DNA of 64,000 nt, taken from assembly GCF_002911665.1 (NCBI RefSeq), contig NZ_MTBP01000002.1, positions 1,426,001-1,490,000 on the forward strand, read 5' to 3'. Shown here one piece after another: positions 56,132 through 63,521 of the stretch. Made by a program: the position numbers and the translations under genes. Positions within the stretch are counted from its first letter, which is position 1. Each line of letters opens with the position of its first letter. This DNA comes from Actinomadura rubteroloni. GTDB taxonomy: Bacteria > Actinomycetota > Actinomycetes > Streptosporangiales > Streptosporangiaceae. A model generated the notes under the pieces. That model saw only the letters and a program-made list of their open reading frames with translations, was not told the DNA's origin and searched no databases.

Positions 56132-57187
56132 CTACCAGCGCACCAGGACGAGTTCGGAGCAGAACCCCGGGCCGAGCGCCATCACCACGCCGGGCGTCCC
56201 GGGTTCGGGCCGCCGCTCGACGGTGTCGCGCAGCACGTGCAGCACCGACGACGACGACAGGTTGCCCTGCGCGGCCAGCGAGTCCCAGGTGACGTCCAGC
56301 GCCCCGTCCGGCAGGTCGAGCGCCTCGGCGACGGCCTCCAGCACCTTCGGCCCGCCCGGATGGCACACCCAGGCGGCGACGTCCTCGCGGGCCAGGCCGT
56401 GGTCGGCGAGGAATCCGTCCACGTCGGCGGCGAGGTAGCTGCGGACGACGTCGGGGACGCTCGCGTCGAGCACGATCCGGAACCCGTCGCCGGACACCCG
56501 CCAGCCCATGACGTCCTGCGAGTCGGGATACAGGTGGCTGCGGCTCGCGACGACCGTCGGGCCGTCGTGCTCGCGCCCGCGCCGGGCGCCGCACGCGACG
56601 ACGGCTGCGGCGCCGTCCCCGAACAGCGCGGCGGCGACGAGGTTGGCGATCGAGTCGTCGTCGCGCTGGACGGTGAGCGAGCACAACTCGACCGACAGCA
56701 GCAGCCCGACCGCGTCCGGCCAGCCGCGCAGGTGGTCGTGCAGCCGCGCGAGGCCCGCCGCGCCGCCGACGCAGCCGAGCCCGAAGATCGGGACGCGCTT
56801 GACGTCGGGCCGCAGCCCGAGCCGCCCCGCCAGCCGCGCGTCCAGCGACGGCGCGGCGATCCCGGTGATGGACACGAGCATGATCACGTCCACGTCGGCC
56901 GGGGTGAGGCCCGCCGCGTCGAGCGCCCTGCCGGCCGCCTCGGCGCCGAGGTCGGCGGCGTGCTCGATGTAGAGGTCGTTGGCCGCGCCGAAGCCGTCGA
57001 TGCGCGCGTACTCGTCCAGCGGGACGGCCAGATGGCGGTACTGGACGCCCGCCGACGCCCGCACCCGCTCCAGCAGGCCGCGCCGGGTGCCGCCGAGCGC
57101 GCAGACGTCGGCGAACGTGTCGGTGATCTTCGTCTGCGGGTAGCGGTGGACGGGCAGCGCGCCGCGGACGGCCGCAATCGTGGTCAT
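56132..57187 (-). CDS. Type III polyketide synthase (SrsA/chalcone synthase family)
   Basis: A 351-residue thiolase-fold PKS with the full Cys-His-Asn triad: Cys139 in FGLGCVGGAAG, His276 in VCHPGGPK and Asn309 in AAQGNLSSSS. It condenses an acyl-CoA starter with malonyl-type extenders to make pyrones, resorcinols or phloroglucinols. The context with ICMT-like, FAD and UbiA genes matches the alkylresorcinol/alkylpyrone type. DpgA of 3,5-dihydroxyphenylglycine synthesis is another CHS-like enzyme found with Hpg peptides, but its partners DpgB, DpgC and DpgD are absent, so I consider that less likely. The start at 57187 is preceded by GAGG at 6 nt; a longer frame to 57232 exists. It is the first gene of a three-gene operon. 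Confidence 0.93.
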   Translation of the reverse strand: MTTIAAVRGALPVHRYPQTKITDTFADVCALGGTRRGLLERVRASAGVQYRHLAVPLDEYARIDGFGAANDLYIEHAADLGAEAAGRALDAAGLTPADVDVIMLVSITGIAAPSLDARLAGRLGLRPDVKRVPIFGLGCVGGAAGLARLHDHLRGWPDAVGLLLSVELCSLTVQRDDDSIANLVAAALFGDGAAAVVACGARRGREHDGPTVVASRSHLYPDSQDVMGWRVSGDGFRIVLDASVPDVVRSYLAADVDGFLADHGLAREDVAAWVCHPGGPKVLEAVAEALDLPDGALDVTWDSLAAQGNLSSSSVLHVLRDTVERRPEPGTPGVVMALGPGFCSELVLVRW

Positions 57188-57333
57188 GGGCACCTCGGAT
57201 GGCCGGGTGGACGGGCGGAGCCGCCCGCACACCGGGGTCCATCCCCGGACGTTTCACCGCACCCGCCTATGCCACGGACAAAATCCATGAAAGAAAAGCC
57301 TGCCGGACGAATCGGACGCCTAGGGTCGCGAAC

Positions 57334-58230
57334 ATGGCCCCGCCGCTCCGCTTCGCCCTCGCCCTGGCCCGCTCCTGCCACCCGGTGCCGTCCCTGGCGG
57401 TCACCGCGCTGACCACGGCGTACGCCGCCGCGTCCGGCCGCTCACGCCGGGAGCGCTGCCTGGTCGCGGGCGCGGTCCTCGCGGGCCAGGCATCGGTCGG
57501 CTGGTGCAACGACGCCCTGGACGCGGCCCGCGACCGGGCGTCCGGCCGTGGCGGCAAGCCGGTCGCGGACGGCGCGGTCCCGCCCGGAGCCGTCTGGACC
57601 GCCGCCGGTGCCGCCCTCGCGGCGTGCGTGCCGCTGTCGCTGGCGTCCGGACGGCGGGCCGGGGCCGTCCACCTGACAGGCGTCGCCGCCGCGTGGGCCT
57701 ACGACCTGGGCCTCAAGGGCACAGCGCTCTCCTGGCTCCCCTACGCGACCGGCTTCGCCGCCCTCCCCACGTTCGTGGCCCTGGCCGGGCCGTCGACACG
57801 CCCCGACTGGACCGTGATCACCGCGTCGGCCGTCCTCGGCTGCGGAGCGCACCTGGCGGACGCGCTGCCCGACCTCGACATGGACCGCTCCAACGGCGTC
57901 CATGGCTGGCCGCACCGCCTGGGCACGTCCCGCGCCCGCGCCCTGACCCCCGTCCCCCCGATCGCCGCGACCGCCCTGCTAGCCGCGACGCGCCCGACCC
58001 GAGCGACCTTCGCCGCCCTGGCAACGGCCGTCGCCCTGACGCTCACCGCCCGCGCCCTGTCCGCCCGCTCCCCGCACGCCCCCTTCGCCGCCGCCGCAGC
58101 CGTCACCGCCCTGGACCTGGCCCTTCTCACCCGTCCGTCACAAGATCAAGCGCACGCCGGACATGCAAGGCCGTGGAATCGAGCAGCGGGAGCGGCGACT
58201 CGTCCTCGTGCCCGGCGAACAGCAGGGTGA
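57334..58230 (+). CDS. UbiA-family prenyltransferase, divergent from the type III PKS
   Basis: A 298-residue polytopic membrane protein of the UbiA superfamily. The first Asp-rich motif NDALDAARD is at residues 59-67, followed by GRGGKPVADG. The second, DLDMDRSNGVHG, comes later with its HRLG extension. These motifs bind Mg-prenyl diphosphate, and the enzymes attach prenyl chains to aromatic rings in the membrane. UbiA genes commonly sit beside type III PKS cassettes in actinomycetes, so the polyketide may be its acceptor. The ATG at 57334 has no strong ribosome-binding site; the mRNA may be leaderless or nearly so. The last 104 bp overlap the convergent racemase gene, and the C-terminal 30 or so residues are basic and unlike UbiA, suggesting read-through past an ancestral stop. 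Confidence 0.85.
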   Translation: MAPPLRFALALARSCHPVPSLAVTALTTAYAAASGRSRRERCLVAGAVLAGQASVGWCNDALDAARDRASGRGGKPVADGAVPPGAVWTAAGAALAACVPLSLASGRRAGAVHLTGVAAAWAYDLGLKGTALSWLPYATGFAALPTFVALAGPSTRPDWTVITASAVLGCGAHLADALPDLDMDRSNGVHGWPHRLGTSRARALTPVPPIAATALLAATRPTRATFAALATAVALTLTARALSARSPHAPFAAAAAVTALDLALLTRPSQDQAHAGHARPWNRAAGAATRPRARRTAG

Positions 58231-58843
58231 TCTCCGTGCAGCCGAGCACGACGGCTTCGGCCCCCCGCGCGGCCAGGTCGCCGATGACCTCGACGTAGCG
58301 ACGCCGCGAGCGCTCCTCGACGCGCCCTTGCGTCAGCTCGTCGTAGATAACGTCGTGGACGTCACGCTGCCCAGCGTCGTCCGGAACGACGACCTCAACA
58401 CCGAAGTCGCGCGCCAGCCGTTCCCGGTAGAACGCGGCGTTCATCGTGTAGCGCGTCCCCAGCAGACCGACACGCCCCACCCCGGCCTCGCGGGCACTCG
58501 CACCGATCACATCGACAATGTGCAGGAACGGCACAGATACGGCCGACTGAATCTGATCGGCCACCAGATGCATGGTGTTCGTACACAGCAGGATGACGTC
58601 CGCACCACCCGCCTCAAGACGCCGGGCCGCATCCGCGAGCAGCAGCCCGGCCGCATCCCAGTCGTCCGCCCGCTGCATGGCCTCGATCTCGGCGAAATCA
58701 ACGGTCAGCATCAAACTGCGCGCACAGTGATACCCGCCGAACCGCCGCCGCGTCTCCACATTGAGCAACCGGTAATACTCCGCCGACGACTCCCAGCTCA
58801 TACCGCCGATGAGCCCGATCGTCCCCACCTGAGAATGCCCCAT
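58127..58843 (-). CDS. Aspartate/glutamate racemase family protein (aspartate racemase-like)
   Basis: A 238-residue protein of the cofactor-independent Asp/Glu racemase family. The N-terminus GTIGLIGGMSWESSAEYYR is typical of aspartate racemase. The two catalytic cysteines are present: Cys87 in LLCTNTMH and Cys202 in LGCTEITLL. It would interconvert L- and D-aspartate or a related amino acid. It is monocistronic as far as can be seen and convergent with UbiA, with a 104-bp overlap. Its nearness to the NRPS genes is suggestive, but those genes carry their own epimerase domains and no Asp-type A-domain code was seen, so no link is claimed. Confidence 0.9.
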   Translation of the reverse strand: MGHSQVGTIGLIGGMSWESSAEYYRLLNVETRRRFGGYHCARSLMLTVDFAEIEAMQRADDWDAAGLLLADAARRLEAGGADVILLCTNTMHLVADQIQSAVSVPFLHIVDVIGASAREAGVGRVGLLGTRYTMNAAFYRERLARDFGVEVVVPDDAGQRDVHDVIYDELTQGRVEERSRRRYVEVIGDLAARGAEAVVLGCTEITLLFAGHEDESPLPLLDSTALHVRRALDLVTDG

Positions 58844-58913
58844 GATCCGGCAGCCTAGCCGCCCGGATCATGGGTCCTGGAGGGCCTGGTTTTCGGAATG
58901 CCGGGGGGAACGG

Positions 58914-59273
58914 TCAGCCCGGCGGACGGACGGCGATTCCCGCGAGCAGGCTGCGCGCGAGCCGTCCGGCCTGGCGGCGCGCGGCGGCGGGATCGTCGGC
59001 GTCGGCGATGCGCAGGGAGATCTCGGTGAGGCTGCCGTAGACGGCCGCCGCCAGGAGTTCCGCCGGATGGTCCTGGAGCAGGCCCGCGTCGATGAGCGAC
59101 TGGAGCCCGGACGTCAGCGGCTCCCCCAGGTGGCGCTGGTCGATCTCGCGCCACTGCCGCCAGCCGAGCGCGATCGGCCCCTGCAACAGGACGATCTCGC
59201 GGTACTCGCGCTCGGCGCAGACGTCCAGGAACGCTTCGACGCCGGCGACGGCCTGCTCCCACGGGTCGTCCAT
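58914..59273 (-). pseudogene. TetR-family regulator remnant lacking its HTH domain
   Basis: An open frame of 119 residues corresponds to the C-terminal ligand-binding domain of a TetR regulator: WEQAVAGVEAFLDVC, then IVLLQGPIALGWRQWREIDQ, and AVYGSLTEISLRIADADD. The expected N-terminal helix-turn-helix is missing. Reading upstream in the same frame gives no HTH, and the sequence instead becomes an amine-oxidase fragment on the opposite strand. The gene is therefore cut at about 59275-59290. It may still be translated from the ATG at 59273, but it cannot bind DNA in the usual way. Confidence 0.75.
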
Positions 59274-59284
59274 CGCGGCGGCGA

Positions 59285-59690
59285 CGCCCTGTTGTGGCGC
59301 CGCGACGAGCTGAGCGGACAGGCCAACGGCGACCGCCGCGCCGTCGGGACCGTCTTCGACAACTCGCTTCCCGGCGGAATGCCCAGTGTTCTCGTGGCCT
59401 TCCTGAAAAACGGCACGCCGCCACCGCGTCCCGGCTGCCCCCGGACCGGCGGCGGCTCGTCTTTGCCGACCTGACCGCCTACTTCAACCCCAGGACGGCC
59501 GATCCCGTCGCGTTCATCAAGCACGACTGGGCGGACGAGGAGTACTCGCGCGGTTGCTACAGCGCGTTCACTGCCCCGTCCACGCTGACCCGCTTCGCGT
59601 CCGGCCCTGCGCGCGCCGATCGGTCCGCTGCACTCGGCGGGCGCCGAGACCGCGACCCGGTCGGTGACCTGCTCACCCAGTCCCACAGCC
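59285..59690 (+). pseudogene. Flavin amine oxidase fragment, frameshifted
   Basis: Recognisable C-terminal pieces of a monoamine-oxidase-type flavoenzyme lie in three successive plus-strand frames. The first (about 59290-59410) reads LLWRRDELSGQ, then VGTVFDNSLPGG and SVLVAFLKN. The second (about 59415-59600) reads RRRLVFADLTAYF, then IKHDWADEEYSRGCYSAFTA and LTRFAS. The third (about 59605-59660) reads LRAPIGPLHSAGAETATRSV, the FAD-binding end (normally GTETATRW). The N-terminal FAD domain is absent. At least two frameshifts and a 5' truncation make it a clear pseudogene. Its left edge coincides with the break in the TetR remnant. Confidence 0.75.
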
Positions 59691-59714
59691 CGCACTGCTC
59701 GGCCACAGCCAAAG

Positions 59715-60217
59715 TTGCTCGCACTGGCCGGACACGTTCGCGCGTATTGGCGGCATCCGCTACGACCCCGGACTGTTGTACGCCGCGTGCCTGCTCCACG
59801 GTATCGCTATCACTCTTGGCAGACCTGTCGTCCCCCAACTCCCTGCGTCGCCGTCCAAGGCGCACGACTCGCATTATTACGCCTCACCGACCGGGGCCTG
59901 CCGGACGACTTCGCGTTGTGCGTCGCCGAAGCGATCAACCTGCAGATGAATCTACGAATATCGTGGCGCCAAGGCCCAAAGCGCACCTGCTACAAGCCGC
60001 CATTTACATGAACACCGCGGCGCCCCTGCCGCCCAGATCTCACAAGCACCCGCTCGAGGTGATCGCCCGCAACCGGCGGCAGGTTTTCGCAGATGAGCTC
60101 CGACGCTGCTTCCACCACGAGGCCACTGTCCGCCCGCATTCCTGCGCGGCAGTGGCATGGGCCCTCGGCACCCATATAACGCTGCGCTTCAACCCCGTGA
60201 CCCCCAGAAGGATTTAA
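59715..60217 (+). pseudogene. HD-domain protein remnant, frameshifted
   Basis: Pieces of an HD-domain phosphohydrolase-like protein lie in several plus-strand frames. Around 59720-59830 one reads HWPDTFARIGGIRYDPGLLY and then AACLLHGIAITLG, where the usual LLHD metal site has become LLHG. Around 59870-59970 another frame reads LTDRGLPDDFALCVAEAINL and QMNLRIS. From about 59970 to 60217 a third reads KAHLLQAAIYMNT, then VFADELRRCFHHEA and AAVAWALG. The frames cannot be joined without shifts, and the active-site Asp is lost, so this is not functional. The exact family within HD proteins is uncertain. Confidence 0.6.
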
Positions 60218-60327
60218 TGAACATCCGGACCAACGTCCCGATCACTGAAAGCGTCCTCGAAGCGCACCGAAAACCCTGGGCCGGATCTCCCACACTGCAT
60301 TTCACGTCTACCGAAGCAATGTTTTAG
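60217..60327 (+). CDS. Possible 36-residue small ORF
   Basis: An ATG overlaps the stop of the HD-domain remnant (TAATG) and is preceded by AGAAGGA at a good distance. The frame encodes MNIRTNVPITESVLEAHRKP and ends PTLHFTSTEAMF. Nothing is recognised. It may be a truncated gene start belonging to the decayed neighbourhood rather than a functional peptide. It overlaps the 3' end of the hipA-like gene on the other strand by 20 bp. Confidence 0.2.
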   Translation: MNIRTNVPITESVLEAHRKPWAGSPTLHFTSTEAMF

Positions 60328-61543
60328 CGCGACAGTCAATACTATCACCAATAGACTTTCTAAGTGCGCCATTGCTTTTCAGTAGATGCTCATACCGGGG
60401 CCATTCATCCAAAACCCGCCGGACAGTGTCTGCCACCTGCTCCGCAAGATTCGCCCGTTCGGCAGACAACTTACGCTCGAGTCGTTCGAAGGTCCTCACA
60501 TTGATCCGGTCGAACAGTTTACTACCACCGAATCTCAAACCGAGATTTTCCGGAACGCCGCCCGATCGATAGTGTGCCGTTGACACTAGATCATAAGCAG
60601 GTGACAAGGTCGGCATTCTGGGATTGCGATAAATCAATGACCAATTTTTCAAATGCGCATCGCCATTGCCGATCAAAACAATAAAAGTAAGCCGTCTAGC
60701 AAATTCCGCCAGTGCGGCGATGTCATGTCGACGGTAAACCAATGCCGCGATCGACTCATAATTCCCAGAATACTTGCGATCAGGGTATAGATTACAGACC
60801 TGGGCCAGGTCTTCGATATGAATTCTTGCCCTACTGCCATCTCGGTCGAAACGCCGGACGGCATACGCCCACTCCTCGCCGCGCGGCCATACCCGATCAG
60901 GCAAGCCTGCGATCGCATCTCTGTGCACAAGCTTCAAGTCGGGGACATCGATCCCGACAGACCTAGCAAGAGACATCATCGCATATTCGTTGAGTGGTAC
61001 ATCAGAATATTCACGGTCTGGCAACTTGACGATCCAGTCGCCGCCTTCTCCGAACGCAGGCAACGTTAGACGATCCCGGTCGGAGATCATTGAAAACTTC
61101 AATTGAACACCCGCGAGAGAAAACCGCCATCCCGGGTGTTCCTCAGTCGCGCCGGGCGGCCACAGGCTCGTTTCAAGCGCATTCGTTTCCCAAAGATCCC
61201 TTATCTTATTTGAATCTTCAGTGACCACCCGTACTGCGCCTGGCAAGTCATGACCGACCTGAATAAGAAGTTCCATCTCACGGTCGATCGACACACCCCG
61301 GTCGTCGGCAATCCACTCTTTGAGCAGGCCTTCAGGAAGCAAGTTCGAAAACCAAGGTGGTAGCCGAAGCGCTGCGGCGTGAGGTCTCAGAAGGTCCTGC
61401 TCAAAGATCAAGCCAAGCACGGGTCGCTCGGGATCCCGTCGATAGTCATCGTCCAAGACAAACCTCGTGTGGTCTCCGCGTTGATGAATGGCACCCACAC
61501 GCCGGCTCCCGAGCCACACGCCGTGCATACTTTCACGAACCAC
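60308..61543 (-). CDS. HipA-like serine/threonine kinase
   Basis: A 411-residue protein of the HipA kinase family. The N-terminal subdomain holds VWLGSRRVGAI and LPPWFSNLLPEGLLKEWI. The P-loop-like segment FSLAGVQLKFSM aligns with the HipA autophosphorylation loop, although the usual GAQxK core reads GVQLK. The ATP lysine is in WIVKLPDREY, the catalytic loop is GNGDAHLKNW, and the metal-binding segment is SPAYDLVST. Classical HipA inactivates glutamyl-tRNA synthetase and is neutralised by HipB. No HipB-type HTH gene is present. The start is taken as GTG 61543, 7 nt after GAGAGGAG and overlapping the DUF262 stop; ATG 61528 is the alternative. It forms a coupled pair with the DUF262 gene. The AT content is clearly higher than in the surrounding genes, a sign of transfer. 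Confidence 0.88.
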   Translation of the reverse strand: MVRESMHGVWLGSRRVGAIHQRGDHTRFVLDDDYRRDPERPVLGLIFEQDLLRPHAAALRLPPWFSNLLPEGLLKEWIADDRGVSIDREMELLIQVGHDLPGAVRVVTEDSNKIRDLWETNALETSLWPPGATEEHPGWRFSLAGVQLKFSMISDRDRLTLPAFGEGGDWIVKLPDREYSDVPLNEYAMMSLARSVGIDVPDLKLVHRDAIAGLPDRVWPRGEEWAYAVRRFDRDGSRARIHIEDLAQVCNLYPDRKYSGNYESIAALVYRRHDIAALAEFARRLTFIVLIGNGDAHLKNWSLIYRNPRMPTLSPAYDLVSTAHYRSGGVPENLGLRFGGSKLFDRINVRTFERLERKLSAERANLAEQVADTVRRVLDEWPRYEHLLKSNGALRKSIGDSIDCRAKTLLR

Positions 61544-63263
61544 CGCCAGGCTCCTCTCCGAGATCCTCCAAAAGCAACTCGACGAGACTCGGCGTATTTT
61601 CAAATTTCCATTCACACCGTCGCGCCAGGAAATCAGCCAACTGTTTCTGCAAAGCCTCTTGCCGTGCCATAAGGAATGCAACGATCTGGTCACGTGCCAG
61701 CAATTGCGACATCTGAGGAGTTATGCAATGGGACGCCAACGCGGCATACCACTTTTTGTCGCTTTCAATCGTGGCCGGCTTTTGAATCACCTTACTTTCA
61801 AGTGGCGCGACCTCTGCGTCCACCGGTGGAGCAAGCACGCGATCGGCAGCCCAAAGCCGATAATCAGCAGGCACGCCATGTCGGGGGATAATGTATCGGA
61901 CCACGTCCAGCGCCGTTTTGCGATCAAAAAGTGTTTCTGATAGATCTTCCCGCTCGAATGGCTCTCCGTCGTCGAGTGAGCGCGGAACTTGACCCCACCA
62001 AGAACACAGTACAATTTTGGTAGCCGCCTCGTTACTGCGGAACCGACGGAGATCAGGGAGTGCCGTGTCCGGTCGATCGACCAGACCCAATAGATTTTGC
62101 AGTGAGCCAACCAGATCGTCCGGCTGTACAGCAAAGCAGAAGGCACGGGTCGCGCCAGTGGTGCTCCCTTTGAAAATCTCCGGGCCAGTGACCGCAGCGC
62201 GCCAGAACCAGCGACGTAGCAACAGTCTGTTGCGGGAATCCGGATTAGGAAAGTGGGCGAAGAATCGGGTCAGTGCGATGAGCAAGTGCCGATACGGCAG
62301 CATGCTGAAGTGCGGGACACCGACTTCGTCCTGCAGAAATTCGACGGCACGCTTGATGCCTGCCTCTCCAAGTCTGTACGCCGTGTCACGATCTTCATCA
62401 GGAAATTCGATAATAGCTCGACCAGACTGGGTACCGCGAGGCTCACGCTCGTCGGAGAACTCGTTGCGGATCTCCCGTGCAGTATCAGGTCCACGTCGGG
62501 CCAAAACCGCCTTGAGTACGGTATCATTATCGATGACACCAAAGCCGAGTTCCTCTTCGACATTCTGCGCGATTACGTCAAATGTAAGAGACTCGCCTTT
62601 CTTGCTCTCATGGCCAGCGAACAGCGCCGAAAATACTTCAGCTCGGCTTAGCCTTTTTCCGTAATTGTTCATACGGTCGAAGATGTCCTGCAGGACTTGC
62701 GCGTCACCCTGCGCGACCTCGTACGCTGGGATCGAGAACTGCCTAAGTGTCTTGGTGATCTCATTCGCTTTAACCACGTAGTCGGCCGCCTCCGGGTAGG
62801 TACCGAACCAACGTAGGATCTTTACCAAATCGAAGATCACCGGCAGCGGAATTACCAGCGCTTCATCGACCTGCGGCCTACTAACAAACTGGTCAATACG
62901 CAGGTCGTAGGCAAGAGAAAACCGCGAATCTTTCGCACCACTCTCATGCAGGGCATTTGCTAGACTGATAATTCGCTGCTGCCCATCGACTACCCACAGA
63001 GCCTGTTCGGTTGCAGGCGCGTCGATTTCCAAAATTCCCAGCTTCAACCGGGCGGCCTCGGCCGACCGGCGCCACAGCAGCAGAGAGCCGACAGGGTACC
63101 CTCGCACGATGCTGTCGAAGAGCCGAATGACATCTATCCGCTGCCAGCGAAAGTCTCGCTGGAAGTGCGGAACACGGATATGACCACTCCAGGCCATATT
63201 GACCAGCCGCTCGACGTCGAACATCGTTGCATGCGGTCGTGTGTCCAGATTAGCCGCACTCAT
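61533..63263 (-). CDS. DUF262 (ParB/GmrS-N-like) protein paired with HipA
   Basis: A 576-residue protein with an N-terminal DUF262 domain. The signatures are VPHFQRDFRW at residues 31-40, YPVGSLLLW near 56-64 and VVDGQQR at 91-97, the ParB/Srx-type nucleotide-binding and hydrolysing fold seen in GmrSD and SspE nucleases. An FDRMNNYGKRLSRAEVFSAL segment follows near residue 215, also family-typical. I see no C-terminal DUF1524 HNH motif; instead the C-terminus is helical (ITPQMSQLLARDQIVAFLMA) and of unknown role. The ATG at 63263 is preceded by GAGGGGGGAA. The 3' end overlaps the hipA-like start, so the two proteins are made together. Proteins of this family often act in phage or foreign-DNA defence; that role is inferred here. 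Confidence 0.88.
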   Translation of the reverse strand: MSAANLDTRPHATMFDVERLVNMAWSGHIRVPHFQRDFRWQRIDVIRLFDSIVRGYPVGSLLLWRRSAEAARLKLGILEIDAPATEQALWVVDGQQRIISLANALHESGAKDSRFSLAYDLRIDQFVSRPQVDEALVIPLPVIFDLVKILRWFGTYPEAADYVVKANEITKTLRQFSIPAYEVAQGDAQVLQDIFDRMNNYGKRLSRAEVFSALFAGHESKKGESLTFDVIAQNVEEELGFGVIDNDTVLKAVLARRGPDTAREIRNEFSDEREPRGTQSGRAIIEFPDEDRDTAYRLGEAGIKRAVEFLQDEVGVPHFSMLPYRHLLIALTRFFAHFPNPDSRNRLLLRRWFWRAAVTGPEIFKGSTTGATRAFCFAVQPDDLVGSLQNLLGLVDRPDTALPDLRRFRSNEAATKIVLCSWWGQVPRSLDDGEPFEREDLSETLFDRKTALDVVRYIIPRHGVPADYRLWAADRVLAPPVDAEVAPLESKVIQKPATIESDKKWYAALASHCITPQMSQLLARDQIVAFLMARQEALQKQLADFLARRCEWKFENTPSLVELLLEDLGEEPGGGS

Positions 63264-63521
63264 CCCGTTCCCCCCTCGCTGCTACCTACCTGCCCACCCA
63301 CACTGATGGAGTGGTAGTCCTATCTAACACTCCCGAAGGGGCCCGTGAAAGCATACGGCCAATTGATCAAGCACGGACTCACCTCGTAGCGCGTGCTCGA
63401 GGAGGTCAAGCGACCCCGAGACTACGGACGCGTACCGACGGCCTCGGGGGCACACGTGCGCGCAGACCCGGGGGCTACTCGCGACCGTTCATGATCAGTG
63501 TGTGCGAGCGACCTGCTCAGC

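Noticed and set aside
56132..57187. DpgA, the Dpg-forming type III PKS, as an NRPS precursor gene
   Set aside because: DpgB, DpgC and DpgD are absent, no A domain shows the Dpg code (DPYHGGTLCK), and the neighbours are those of srs-like cassettes.
60217..63300. CRISPR array, tRNA or insertion-sequence ends near the DUF262-HipA island
   Set aside because: I saw no regularly spaced repeats, no cloverleaf with a CCA or TTCRA pattern, and no flanking inverted repeats or transposase fragments.
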